Of a stretch of 24,954 bases of DNA, positions 1 to 5,831 are shown in pieces. The notes below the pieces were generated by a model. It did not search any database and was not told the DNA's origin. It saw nothing but the letters and a program-made list of their open reading frames with translations. The translations under genes were made by a program, and so were the position numbers. Positions within the stretch are counted from its first letter, which is position 1. Every line of letters starts with the position of its first letter. The stretch comes from a virus. Location of the stretch: positions 1 through 24,954 of IMG/VR virus record IMGVR_UViG_3300042879_005054, one strand, 5' to 3'.

Positions 1-521
1 GCGTTGGTTATCCTCAGCTTAGTGCTATTATTGAGTGCGCTGATGCTGCTCATGGTCTTGGCGCTCATGTTATGGCCGATGGTGGATGCACCTGCCCTGG
101 AGATGTCGCTAAGGCTTTCGGAGCTGGTGCTGACTTTGTAATGCTCGGTGGTATGTTTGCTGGGCATGACGAAGGTGGCGGCGAGATTATTACCAAGTAT
201 TATGATACACTCGAATTGGAGTTAGGTGACAAGGGATTTGAAGCCAAACTCGCTGCTAAGAAGCTTATGAAGTTCTACGGCATGAGTAGCGACACGGCTA
301 TGAACAAGCATCACGGCGGCGTTGCTGATTATCGTAGTAGCGAAGGGCGCACTGTAGAGATTCCGTATAAGGGTGCAGTCAATGCTACGGTGCTAGATAT
401 TCTTGGTGGGCTTCGCAGCACCTGCACCTATGTTGGTGCGCCATCGCTAAAGCAACTGTCTAAGTGTACCACGTTCATTCGGGTAAATAGGCAGATCAAT
501 GATGTATTCGTAAAGGGGTAA
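1..521 (+). CDS. guaC: GMP reductase, C-terminal part (5' end outside window)
   Basis: GMP reductase converts GMP to IMP with NADPH, allowing guanine nucleotides to be recycled into adenine nucleotides. The reading frame is open from base 3 and gives the last 172 residues of a protein that is about 345 residues in bacteria. It follows the E. coli GuaC pattern closely: [20 protein letters not shown], then [15 protein letters not shown] and [14 protein letters not shown] (the phosphate-binding part of the IMPDH/GMPR barrel), FYGMSS, and the C-terminal [15 protein letters not shown] and TTFIRVN. The catalytic Cys loop would lie upstream of the window. The next gene starts 5 bp after the stop, so the two are probably co-transcribed. 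Nothing in the visible part looks broken. Family assignment is very secure; that it is the reductase rather than IMP dehydrogenase rests on the FYGMSS and C-terminal match. Confidence 0.95.
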   Translation, partial: VGYPQLSAIIECADAAHGLGAHVMADGGCTCPGDVAKAFGAGADFVMLGGMFAGHDEGGGEIITKYYDTLELELGDKGFEAKLAAKKLMKFYGMSSDTAMNKHHGGVADYRSSEGRTVEIPYKGAVNATVLDILGGLRSTCTYVGAPSLKQLSKCTTFIRVNRQINDVFVKG

Positions 522-526
522 ATGAT

Positions 527-1498
527 ATGCTAAATCGACGTGATGTGATGCTTGCTGGCGCTGCTATGCTTTCGACGCCAGCACTAGCGCAGAGCCAGTG
601 GCCCAACAAGCCAGTGCGGGTTGTAGTCGCATTTAATTCTGGTGGCGGTATTGATATCATGACACGCCTTGCGTGTCAGGTGCTGACCAATCGTCTTGGT
701 GTGCCGTTTGTGGTTGAGAATCGACCTGGCGCATCTGGTAACATTGGCACTGCGCAAGTTGCACGTGCTGAACCCGATGGGTATACTCTATCAGCTATTA
801 GTATTGGCAACGTGACATTTAATCAACAGATGTTCACCAGCCTTGGCTATGACCCTGTCAATGATTTCTCATACGTTGCTGGGCTTTGGGAGCTCCCAAA
901 TTTTCTCATTGTCCCGACTGCCCATGTGCCTGCAACAAATATGGCAGAGTTTCTTGCGTGGGCTCGCTCTCGCCCAGCTGGTACTATCAATTTCGCAACT
1001 CCGGGTTCAGGTAGTACCGTAAATCTGACGGGCGCAACATTTGCGAAGAAAGCTGGCTTTGATGCAACCTCTGTTTCGGCTTCCGATGCTCAGGCGCTGC
1101 AACTTCTGCTTCGCGGTGATATTCATTATGTGACAAATCAGCTTCCACCGTTTGCTGATCTTATCAGAGACGGGCGCCTCCGTGTGCTTGCTGTAGCCGA
1201 TAGACAGCGATGGGCTGCGATGCCTGATGTGCCTACGATGGAAGAGGCTGGCGTACCTGATCTTGCTGTGTCGTCTTGGCATATGCTTGGTGGTCCGCGT
1301 GGTCTGCCGCAAGAGATTGTTCAGCGACTCAATGCTGAGCTTCGTGCCGGTCTACTGACAGATGAATTCCGTTCGCGTGTAGCCGTTCTTGGTGCGCGGG
1401 TTCTTGTATCGTCCCCGCAGGAGGTTGATGCTCGTCTCGCGCGCGAGCGACCCATCTGGGCTGAGATGGTTCGACTCTCTGGAGCTAGGGCTGAATAA
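527..1498 (+). CDS. TctC/Bug-family periplasmic solute-binding protein, Tat-type signal
   Basis: This 323-residue protein resembles the extracytoplasmic receptor (TctC, Bordetella uptake gene family) of tripartite tricarboxylate transporters, which binds carboxylates or similar small molecules in the periplasm. The start has a good Shine-Dalgarno (AAGGGG). Residues 1-21 form a signal peptide with twin arginines at 4-5, a hydrophobic stretch and an ALA cleavage site before QSQWP. Family signatures follow: the NKPVRVVVAFNSGGGIDIM loop, VVENRPGASGNIGT, DGYTL, and a late DVPTMEEAG motif. Length is normal for the family. No TctA or TctB membrane partner is in the window, so it would have to work with host transporters or act as a scavenger. 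A second, divergent copy lies at 5832-6800. The ligand cannot be read from the sequence. Confidence 0.92.
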   Translation: MLNRRDVMLAGAAMLSTPALAQSQWPNKPVRVVVAFNSGGGIDIMTRLACQVLTNRLGVPFVVENRPGASGNIGTAQVARAEPDGYTLSAISIGNVTFNQQMFTSLGYDPVNDFSYVAGLWELPNFLIVPTAHVPATNMAEFLAWARSRPAGTINFATPGSGSTVNLTGATFAKKAGFDATSVSASDAQALQLLLRGDIHYVTNQLPPFADLIRDGRLRVLAVADRQRWAAMPDVPTMEEAGVPDLAVSSWHMLGGPRGLPQEIVQRLNAELRAGLLTDEFRSRVAVLGARVLVSSPQEVDARLARERPIWAEMVRLSGARAE

Positions 1499-1502
1499 GC
1501 CA

Positions 1503-1531
1503 TTGACATTGCGGTTTACCTGTGATATCAT
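1503..1531 (+). promoter_or_regulatory. sigma70-like promoter
   Basis: TTGACA (1503-1508), a 17-bp spacer and TATCAT (1526-1531). Predicted start of transcription is near 1538, so the leader of the gene at 1560 would be about 22 nt. Confidence 0.7.
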
Positions 1532-1560
1532 GCTTTCATAATCACAAAGGTAAACCGCAA
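1509..1560 (+). promoter_or_regulatory. long inverted repeat overlapping a promoter and masking the RBS of the next gene
   Basis: TTGCGGTTTACC (1509-1520) is perfectly complementary to GGTAAACCGCAA (1549-1560), and TGTGAT (1521-1526) to ATCACA (1541-1546), with a two-base bulge and a 14-nt loop. The 3' arm holds the Shine-Dalgarno AAAGG and the A of the ATG. Transcripts reading through from upstream would fold and hide the ribosome site. Transcripts from the local promoter start near 1538 and lack the 5' arm. The same repeat could also be a DNA operator, since its left arm fills the promoter spacer. Confidence 0.65.
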
Positions 1561-1799
1561 TGTCTGATGATGTAAAGTTCTGCAAGGACTGCAAATTCTA
1601 CAAGCTTACATGGGCCGATAAGCTCCTTGGGATGAATCGATTTGGATTGTGTTCGGCATCGGCTTATAATGATACACCCAAGGTTGATTACCTGATTACA
1701 GGTAAGAGGGGTAAAGATCAATACTATTTTGCCTCAACGATGCGTTCATTTAGTCATGAATGTGGTGAGGATGCTAGGTGGTATGAACCTAAGGAATAA
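1560..1799 (+). CDS. small Cys-rich protein, probable zinc-binding
   Basis: A 79-residue protein with FCKDCKFY at residues 7-14, a further Cys in GLCSAS (about 31) and one in HEC (about 68), the spacing of a four-cysteine zinc-ribbon-like fold. It has a Shine-Dalgarno (AAAGG) nine bases before the ATG, and that site lies inside the 3' arm of the inverted repeat described at 1509-1560. It is the first gene of a short operon with the two tiny genes that follow. I recognise no named family; the fold suggestion is inference from the cysteine pattern only. Confidence 0.75.
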   Translation: MSDDVKFCKDCKFYKLTWADKLLGMNRFGLCSASAYNDTPKVDYLITGKRGKDQYYFASTMRSFSHECGEDARWYEPKE

Positions 1800-1917
1800 A
1801 AGGCGCTTGCCGCCAGCCTGGCATCCGTTCCAGCAGCGCCTTCGCCGCTGGCTCGTGTTTGGAGGACCTAGGGGTGCTCATTACTCCTGGTATGAAGTCG
1901 TCAAGAGGAATACGTAA
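1783..1917 (+). CDS. small basic hypothetical protein
   Basis: A 44-residue Arg/Trp-rich peptide that overlaps the end of the previous gene by 17 bp. Its stop shares bases with the ATG of the next gene (TAATG). In-frame ATGs also exist at 1756 and 1771, and 1771 has GAGG directly before it, so the start is uncertain. No family recognised. The chained overlaps with both neighbours are the main support that it is translated. Confidence 0.5.
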   Translation: MNLRNKRRLPPAWHPFQQRLRRWLVFGGPRGAHYSWYEVVKRNT

Positions 1918-2084
1918 TGCGTTGGTACCCGCATGACCATTGGCGAAAGTGGTACGCATGGTATCCTGTCATAACCGAATCAAATGTCACGGTGTGGCTA
2001 GAAACAGTCTGGCGAAGTCATAATGGTGTGCAATATAAGTACCATTTGCGCGACGAATGGAGTGATGGCGACGCGCCGATATAA
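1917..2084 (+). CDS. small Trp/Tyr-rich hypothetical protein
   Basis: A 55-residue protein beginning MRWYPHDHWRKWYAWYPV, very rich in aromatic residues. It has a Shine-Dalgarno (AGAGGA) eight bases before the ATG and a TAATG junction with the gene before it. It is the last gene of the 1560-2084 operon. Its stop codon lies inside a short hairpin that may end the transcript. Small aromatic-rich proteins of this sort are common in phage early regions, but none has a function I can assign here. Confidence 0.7.
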   Translation: MRWYPHDHWRKWYAWYPVITESNVTVWLETVWRSHNGVQYKYHLRDEWSDGDAPI

Positions 2085-2104
2085 CCACTGGTTATATTGG
2101 TTTT
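2080..2104 (+). terminator. possible weak terminator
   Basis: TATAACC-ACT-GGTTATA forms a 7-bp AT-rich stem, followed by TTGGTTTT. It sits directly at the end of the small-gene operon, but the stem is weak and the T-run short. Confidence 0.3.
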
Positions 2105-2149
2105 GCCCACTTTTCGCCTTTTAGTTTCAATGGCTTGCAGACCACCCTG

Positions 2150-2167
2150 TGTGACAAAAATGTCACA
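2150..2167. promoter_or_regulatory. 18-bp palindromic operator-like site (copy 1)
   Basis: TGTGACAAAAATGTCACA, a perfect palindrome apart from its central AAAA, and extended by one matching pair on each side. The centre (2158.5) is 45.5 bp before the first base of the -35 box at 2204. Copies at three other promoters keep exactly this distance, so it is read as a protein-binding site linked to the promoter. Confidence 0.7.
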
Positions 2168-2203
2168 CCCACCCTAGATGAATATCTTTTCATAAAATAA
2201 CCC

Positions 2204-2232
2204 TTTACAACTGTCACGCCTCGTGGTATAAT
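2204..2232 (+). promoter_or_regulatory. sigma70-like promoter with upstream palindrome
   Basis: TTTACA (2204-2209), 17-bp spacer, TATAAT (2227-2232), preceded by AAAATAACCC. Predicted start near 2239. Drives the small-gene run beginning at 2261. Confidence 0.85.
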
Positions 2233-2260
2233 GGTCACATCAAGAGAGGAGAGAGTTACC

Positions 2261-2437
2261 ATGACTTTCAATCAAATCATGATTGCACTGGCTGAGCGTG
2301 GTAAGGTTCACGTGCCGACGGCCGATGCGCGCAATGCGCGCGAAACTATCAACATTCTTGCCGCCGAAGATGGTGTCTCGGTTCGCATTGATACCGTTGC
2401 AGGTGGGGTCGATGTTCGCCTGCGTCGTTTCGCATGA
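2261..2437 (+). CDS. small hypothetical phage protein
   Basis: A 58-residue protein (begins MTFNQIMIALAERGKV) with a strong Shine-Dalgarno (AGAGAGGAGAG) and an expected leader of about 22 nt from the promoter at 2204-2232. Longer in-frame starts would lie inside the -10 box and are rejected. The C-terminal half reads as two short beta strands (VSVRIDTVAGGVDVRLRRF). Its stop overlaps the ATG of the next gene (ATGA), which points to coupled translation. No family recognised. Confidence 0.75.
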   Translation: MTFNQIMIALAERGKVHVPTADARNARETINILAAEDGVSVRIDTVAGGVDVRLRRFA

Positions 2438-2682
2438 ATGTAGTGAATAGGCACGCGACCGACCGAGATATCGAACTCCTGTTCGGTCCGTTGGAGTCGC
2501 ACGAAAAGGTCACCCGCGTGGACACGGTCGAATTGTCTTTCGAGGACATAGCCGTAGCCGTTGGCGCATGGCCTTCACGTGGGCAGGCTCGTAAGAACGG
2601 TTGGTCGGGTCGCGTGCCTACCCGCTTTGGTAACCGCAAGCTTGGTAAGCGTACAATCTGGTGGCTAGAAGCCGTACCTTAA
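2434..2682 (+). CDS. hypothetical protein with GQARKNGW motif
   Basis: An 82-residue protein whose ATG overlaps the preceding stop by four bases. The middle and C-terminal part carries SRGQARKNGWSGRVPTRFG and a GKRTIWWLE tail. The QARKNGW element with a nearby small-residue turn recurs in short early proteins of many phages, but I cannot attach a function. It is read as the second gene of the operon starting at 2261. Codon use resembles the neighbouring GC-richer backbone genes. Confidence 0.75.
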   Translation: MNVVNRHATDRDIELLFGPLESHEKVTRVDTVELSFEDIAVAVGAWPSRGQARKNGWSGRVPTRFGNRKLGKRTIWWLEAVP

Positions 2683-2696
2683 CACAGGAGAGACAT

Positions 2697-2837
2697 ATGC
2701 GTTACGAAGTTACGATCCTTGACGGCCGCCGTATTATTCGGCGCGAGACGTTTAACTCCTACGAGGCTGCTATGGCTTTCTTTGATGTGCAGCGCGATAA
2801 GCACACCTGCGAATTCCGCGACCTGCGGGCTGCCTAA
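2697..2837 (+). CDS. small hypothetical protein
   Basis: A 46-residue protein (begins MRYEVTILDGRRIIRRETF) with an excellent Shine-Dalgarno (CAGGAGAGA) before the ATG. The pattern strand-turn-strand followed by a helix (SYEAAMAFFDVQRD) suggests a compact alpha/beta mini-domain. It sits two bases before the next ATG. Function unknown. Confidence 0.7.
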   Translation: MRYEVTILDGRRIIRRETFNSYEAAMAFFDVQRDKHTCEFRDLRAA

Positions 2838-2839
2838 TC

Positions 2840-2998
2840 ATGGAACGCAAGCTGTATTATTGTGAGTGTGATCCACACGGTGACTCCGTGTGTGATCGCC
2901 CATGCACGCGCTCCGCCCAGGAACGTAAGGCCGAGGCTGATGCTCTCGTAGAAGCTGCTCGCCAAGCAAGGCTTGCTGCTGACAAACAGAAGCCGTAA
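2840..2998 (+). CDS. small Cys-containing hypothetical protein
   Basis: A 52-residue protein with an N-terminal cysteine group (YYCECDP, then VCDRPC) and an Ala/Arg-rich helical tail. Four closely spaced cysteines suggest metal binding, which is inference. Its stop codon shares a base with the next ATG (TAATG). No separate Shine-Dalgarno is obvious, so translation is probably coupled to the gene before it. Confidence 0.6.
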   Translation: MERKLYYCECDPHGDSVCDRPCTRSAQERKAEADALVEAARQARLAADKQKP

Positions 2999-3204
2999 TG
3001 CTAGAGGACCTAGCCGTCTGGTTTGGGTGTAACCCATCACTGCAGGACCCAATCCTGTGTGTGATCAATACCACACTCATAATACCAGGCGTCATGGGTA
3101 TGTTCTCTGTTTTTATTTTATACATTATCGCAATACCCATAGCCCTATGGGTATTGTGTAGAAATCTTGTGGAATATATACGGCAAAGAGTATTAGGAGA
3201 TTAA
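2998..3204 (+). CDS. small membrane protein
   Basis: A 68-residue protein with a hydrophobic stretch at about residues 24-53 (IINTTLIIPG to VLC region), long enough for one long or two short membrane helices, followed by a basic tail (RNLVEYIRQR). It overlaps the preceding stop by one base. Role unknown; small membrane proteins in phage early operons often alter host envelope functions, but nothing here shows that. Confidence 0.65.
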   Translation: MLEDLAVWFGCNPSLQDPILCVINTTLIIPGVMGMFSVFILYIIAIPIALWVLCRNLVEYIRQRVLGD

Positions 3205-3205
3205 C

Positions 3206-3355
3206 ATGGCGCCTTATGGTGGCGGCCGCGATCATCCACCCAGGCCGCGCGATAGTTATATCGAGAATCAGCATGTACACGATTTATCCGCAGTCGATAG
3301 CGCGCTGGCCGTGCTATTCATTGTGGGTGTATTGGTCGCAATCATGCTATGGTAG
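3206..3355 (+). CDS. small single-pass membrane protein
   Basis: A 49-residue protein with a strong Shine-Dalgarno (TTAGGAGA). The N-terminal half is polar with Gly, Pro and His (MAPYGGGRDHPPRPRD). The C-terminal half is one membrane helix (ALAVLFIVGVLVAIMLW) ending at the stop. It overlaps the next tiny gene by seven bases. Topology is probably N-in with a short C-terminus. No family recognised. Confidence 0.65.
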   Translation: MAPYGGGRDHPPRPRDSYIENQHVHDLSAVDSALAVLFIVGVLVAIMLW

Positions 3356-3441
3356 GTATTGAACACTTTTTTGTCGGCCTAATCTTAGGGCTTGTAATAG
3401 GCTGCACATTGACTGCTCATTATCTAATGAGAAAAGAATAG
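3349..3441 (+). CDS. tiny membrane peptide
   Basis: A 30-residue peptide: a short N-terminus, one membrane helix (FFVGLILGLVIGC) and a basic tail (HYLMRKE). It overlaps the end of the previous gene and ends exactly one base before the tRNA-Gln gene. Support is the chained overlap and the clean membrane-helix composition; no clear ribosome site of its own. Confidence 0.5.
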   Translation: MVGIEHFFVGLILGLVIGCTLTAHYLMRKE

Positions 3442-3512
3442 TGCCTGATCGTCTAATGGTAGGACTACAGGTTTTGGTCCTGTGTATGTTGGTTCGAATC
3501 CAGCTCGGGCAG
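3442..3512 (+). tRNA. tRNA-Gln (UUG)
   Basis: A complete cloverleaf: acceptor TGCCTGA with TCGGGCA, anticodon stem ACAGG/CCTGT around loop TTTTGGT (anticodon UUG), T-arm with GGTTCGAATCC. No encoded CCA. It begins immediately after the stop codon of the preceding gene, so it is probably cut out of a longer transcript. Confidence 0.93.
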
Positions 3513-3522
3513 TATTGAATTT

Positions 3523-4296
3523 ATGATGAAACTCATTTCATATAATGATGATATTCATCATAAAGAATTTCGCACCGGACCAATGAAACCGCTAACAACA
3601 GAATATTGGGTCCCGGCCGATACCGAAAAATTATTTGATGAAAATTGGAAAAACCCTGATACCAAAACCAAATTAATTAATCATGGTTGGACTAAGAATA
3701 ATATTCTGTATAAATCCAATGATTTTGGTTTTCGTATGAATGTAAATATTTTTGATATTATTCCAGGTGAATGCGATTTCTATCTTGGGTGTAGTATAAC
3801 CTTTGGTATAGGTCTAAATCTAGAAGATACTTGGGCCTGGAAAATTTCAGAAAAAACCGGGCGTGCTTGCGTAAATCTTGGGTGGGGTGGTTCAGGTATT
3901 GAAACACAATACCGCTTATTGCGGGCCTGGGCAAAAAAACTAAAACCTAAACATGCCTATACATTAGGTTATTTTAATGGTAGACGAGAATTACTAGAAT
4001 CTAAAAACAAAATTCAAAATTTAGGTGTATGGACAGCAAATACAAAACCATGGGATGAAATATACCCAAAGTTAACGACCACCCATGAATTGTTGATATC
4101 GCATATTAGAACCTTTGATGCCATGAGAGCCGTATGTATGGATTATAATATAGAATTATATACTTTAAATGATTTTTATCGAAAAGAGATATTTAATACC
4201 ACTGATAATACTGCGCGCGACCTTCAACATTTTGGGTGTTCTTGGCATACGCAAATTTCAGAATTGCCAAAAACTTATTGGCAGAGATTAGTATAA
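3523..4296 (+). CDS. SGNH/GDSL-hydrolase-like protein
   Basis: A 257-residue protein with an SGNH-type layout. A nucleophile block DFYLGCSITFG lies near residues 85-95 (Ser91 in the place of GDS). An NLGWGGSG block at about 118-125 corresponds to the block II glycine, and a C-terminal ARDLQHFGCSWH (about 231-242) could supply the Asp/His pair. SGNH enzymes remove acyl groups or cut esters from sugars and lipids; the substrate here is unknown. The gene is clearly more AT-rich than the genes on either side, has no good Shine-Dalgarno, and sits between a tRNA and a promoter, all signs of an inserted cargo gene. The hydrolase call is by motif only. Confidence 0.65.
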   Translation: MMKLISYNDDIHHKEFRTGPMKPLTTEYWVPADTEKLFDENWKNPDTKTKLINHGWTKNNILYKSNDFGFRMNVNIFDIIPGECDFYLGCSITFGIGLNLEDTWAWKISEKTGRACVNLGWGGSGIETQYRLLRAWAKKLKPKHAYTLGYFNGRRELLESKNKIQNLGVWTANTKPWDEIYPKLTTTHELLISHIRTFDAMRAVCMDYNIELYTLNDFYRKEIFNTTDNTARDLQHFGCSWHTQISELPKTYWQRLV

Positions 4297-4301
4297 AGCC
4301 C

Positions 4302-4330
4302 TTTACATCACGCCGACTATATGTTAGTAT
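4302..4330 (+). promoter_or_regulatory. sigma70-like promoter
   Basis: TTTACA (4302-4307), 17-bp spacer, TAGTAT (4325-4330), with the CCC before the -35 box seen at the palindrome-bearing promoters. No palindrome is present at the expected upstream position, which falls in the preceding gene. Predicted start near 4337. Confidence 0.7.
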
Positions 4331-4353
4331 GCTTATATCAAGAGGAGAGTGAC

Positions 4354-4605
4354 ATGAAGCTTGAAATTGACGATGACCTGGTTGACAAGATTGTTGTCGA
4401 GGCGCTTCGACGCCAATATGAAAGCCTGTGTAATTCCATTCATGATCTTGAGGGTCGCCGTAGCCTCGCTAAGTATGAAGAGGAAGACCTGAGGGATAAT
4501 ATCATGTATGCCCGCGCGATTCGAAAGGCTGTGGAGTATTTCTCAGTGGCCAGTGATCATGAGCGTTGGCTTACCAGTGTAGAGGATGAAATCAATGACC
4601 GCTAA
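4354..4605 (+). CDS. acidic helical hypothetical protein
   Basis: An 83-residue protein, mostly charged helix (KIVVEALRRQYESLCNSI and EEEDLRDNIMYARAIRKAVE), with a strong Shine-Dalgarno (AAGAGGAGAG) in the expected place for the promoter at 4302-4330. An upstream in-frame ATG at 4321 precedes the predicted transcription start and is rejected. It overlaps the next gene. No family recognised. Confidence 0.75.
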   Translation: MKLEIDDDLVDKIVVEALRRQYESLCNSIHDLEGRRSLAKYEEEDLRDNIMYARAIRKAVEYFSVASDHERWLTSVEDEINDR

Positions 4606-4810
4606 TATCGCATATGGCATTGCAGCATTTTTTGCCGTTATCTTTGGCGCACCTGGTGTTGTCTATCTACATAACCTGTATCTTGGGTTTTTGTTCAATG
4701 ACGTATTCTTTTGGACTAGTCTGTGGCTGATCATCATTGGCGTTGCGATTGCATCCATGGTCACCGAGATTCTTAGCCTGAAGAAGAAGTCCGATGGGCA
4801 AAACAACTAA
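4595..4810 (+). CDS. two-helix membrane protein
   Basis: A 71-residue protein with two membrane helices (IAYGIAAFFAVIFGAPGVVY and FFWTSLWLIIIGVAIASMV) and a lysine-rich tail (LKKKSDGQNN). The start at 4595 is chosen because AGAGG lies about ten bases upstream; an alternative ATG at 4586 is possible. It overlaps both neighbours. Two helices with a basic tail is a holin-like layout, but such proteins are too generic for that call. Confidence 0.65.
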   Translation: MTANIAYGIAAFFAVIFGAPGVVYLHNLYLGFLFNDVFFWTSLWLIIIGVAIASMVTEILSLKKKSDGQNN

Positions 4811-4943
4811 CATTGGTGGTAAGACGAAAGTCTATCAAGGTAAGAATGGGTTCACCTCGACATTCACTAAGATCAAGGTGAACCAGGGTAGTAAGTGGGT
4901 ACGATCTGGTGGCACATCAAAAACGCCGAGGAAATCAAAGTGA
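4794..4943 (+). CDS. small basic hypothetical protein
   Basis: A 49-residue Lys/Gly/Thr-rich protein (begins MGKTTNIGGKTKVYQGKNGF; ends with a KTPRKSK tail), predicted strongly positive. It starts inside the end of the membrane-protein gene and ends with a four-base GTGA overlap with the next gene. Such overlaps on both sides support translation. Nucleic-acid binding is possible from the charge but not shown. Confidence 0.6.
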   Translation: MGKTTNIGGKTKVYQGKNGFTSTFTKIKVNQGSKWVRSGGTSKTPRKSK

Positions 4944-5347
4944 GCGAATTTGACCCCGAGCTTCAAAAGATTGTTGATGCTTGTGACTATGACACCAAGC
5001 TTGCTGTAGCCGCGTGGGTTATCTCCAAGATTGATGATCATGGTGAGGGTGGTGGTTCTTTTCGTTATCTGATCTACAATCGTCTTGGCTTTGGCCCTGA
5101 TGCCTACGTGCCTCTGTATGAGGCTGGTGGTATGAATATTACGAATGAGCTTGACTATGATGCCATGAGTAACATTGCCGAAGTCATGCGCGAGGAGAAG
5201 ATCGAGTCGGTAAAGCTAAAGGGTATGGTCGGACTTTGCGACGAACCTGGTTGCTTTGATTTTATTAGCTGTGGTACGCCGACCGATAATGGTTATCGCA
5301 GCACTTGTAGTAAACACGCTCCGAACCGTGTGAGTTCGGGCCCGTAG
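4940..5347 (+). CDS. hypothetical protein with C-terminal zinc-ribbon-like motif
   Basis: A 135-residue protein from a GTG start, chosen because GAGGAAA lies about nine bases upstream and the GTG overlaps the preceding TGA. The N-terminal two thirds is mixed alpha/beta. The last 30 residues hold LCDEPGC, ISCG and TCSKH, a four-Cys pattern typical of a zinc ribbon. Its last ten bases, including the stop, are also the first bases of the tRNA gene at 5338, so maturation of that tRNA would cut this mRNA at its 3' end. Function unknown. Confidence 0.75.
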   Translation: MSEFDPELQKIVDACDYDTKLAVAAWVISKIDDHGEGGGSFRYLIYNRLGFGPDAYVPLYEAGGMNITNELDYDAMSNIAEVMREEKIESVKLKGMVGLCDEPGCFDFISCGTPTDNGYRSTCSKHAPNRVSSGP

Positions 5348-5411
5348 CCCAACCGGCAGAGGCAGAGGACTTAAAATCCTCACAGTGTCGGTTCGAATCC
5401 GACCGGGCCTA
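5338..5411 (+). tRNA. tRNA with Leu-type UAA anticodon and short variable arm
   Basis: Acceptor GGGCCCG pairs with CGGGCCT, anticodon stem GAGGA/TCCTC encloses CTTAAAA (anticodon UAA), and GTCGG/CCGAC is the T stem. The variable region is only five bases (ACAGT). Bacterial tRNA-Leu is a class II tRNA with a long variable arm, so this is atypical. It overlaps the 3' end of the preceding CDS by ten bases. No encoded CCA. Confidence 0.85.
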
Positions 5412-5412
5412 C

Positions 5413-5485
5413 GGACCTGTAGCTCAATGGTTAGAGCTGGCCGCTCATAACGGTCTGGTTGGGGGTTCGAATCCCTCCGGGTCCA
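5413..5485 (+). tRNA. tRNA with CAU anticodon (Met or Ile2)
   Basis: Acceptor GGACCTG/CGGGTCC, D arm GCTC/GAGC, anticodon stem GGCCG/CGGTC around CTCATAA (anticodon CAU), normal T arm with TTCGAAT. No encoded CCA. Sequence alone does not settle whether it is elongator Met or the AUA-reading Ile tRNA that needs lysidine. Confidence 0.9.
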
Positions 5486-5643
5486 TCAGATTATGATGTG
5501 GTTGCTAGATGCTGCATCATATACCCGAGTATCCGCGATTAGGGTGCGGGGTTTAGTCATCTAGCTATGCTTGCGCTGGGTGGGGGTGCAGGCAAGATTA
5601 ATCCTTACTGCTGCTTGCGGTGGGGATAGCCCACCCCAATTTT
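5486..5643 (+). other. 158-base gap inside a tRNA cluster, structured, no clear gene
   Basis: No convincing gene. Direct reading shows several pairings: TATGATG (from 5492) with CATCATA, CTAGATG (5505-5511) with CATCTAG (5558-5564), CTTGC (5569) with GCAAG (5591), the same GCAAG with a second CTTGC (5613), and GGTGGG with CCCACC near the end, followed by AATTTT. Two mini-ORFs of about 20 codons are present without ribosome sites. It may be a processed small RNA, decayed tRNA material or spacer. Confidence 0.35.
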
Positions 5644-5720
5644 GGTCCCGTAGCTCAGCTGGATAGAGCAACAGACTTCTAATCTGTGGGTCGCACGTTC
5701 GAGTCGTGCCGGGATCGCCA
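5644..5720 (+). tRNA. tRNA-Arg (UCU)
   Basis: Acceptor GGTCCCG/CGGGATC, anticodon stem ACAGA/TCTGT around CTTCTAA (anticodon UCU), T arm GCACG/CGTGC with TTCGAGT, discriminator G at 5717 and an encoded CCA at 5718-5720. Reads AGA and AGG codons. Confidence 0.93.
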
Positions 5721-5725
5721 GGTTA

Positions 5726-5784
5726 GCAAGAGGGCCACCTCGGCAGTCGTATTGAAAGATACCAAACGGAGCCTCTTGCTGTAT
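5726..5784 (+). repeat. inverted repeat in the leader between tRNA-Arg and the second tctC-like gene
   Basis: AGCAAGAGG and CCTCTTGCT are complementary over nine bases around about 40 nt of spacer. No T-run follows, so it is not a standard terminator. The right arm overlaps the candidate -35 element of the promoter at 5776. May fold in RNA or serve as a DNA site. Confidence 0.35.
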
Positions 5785-5804
5785 CGGTCGTAGCTCTATA
5801 TACG
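5776..5804 (+). promoter_or_regulatory. weak candidate promoter
   Basis: TTGCTG, 17-bp spacer, TATACG. Four of six consensus bases match in each box. Placed sensibly before the gene at 5832, but clearly weaker than the other promoters in the window. Confidence 0.3.
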
Positions 5805-5831
5805 AGTAGGGATATTCTAGCGAGGTTTGAT

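Noticed and set aside
1729-1917. 62-residue reading from a TTG start at 1729
   Set aside because: The TTG has no ribosome site and lies deep in the preceding gene; only the downstream ATG starts are kept as candidates.
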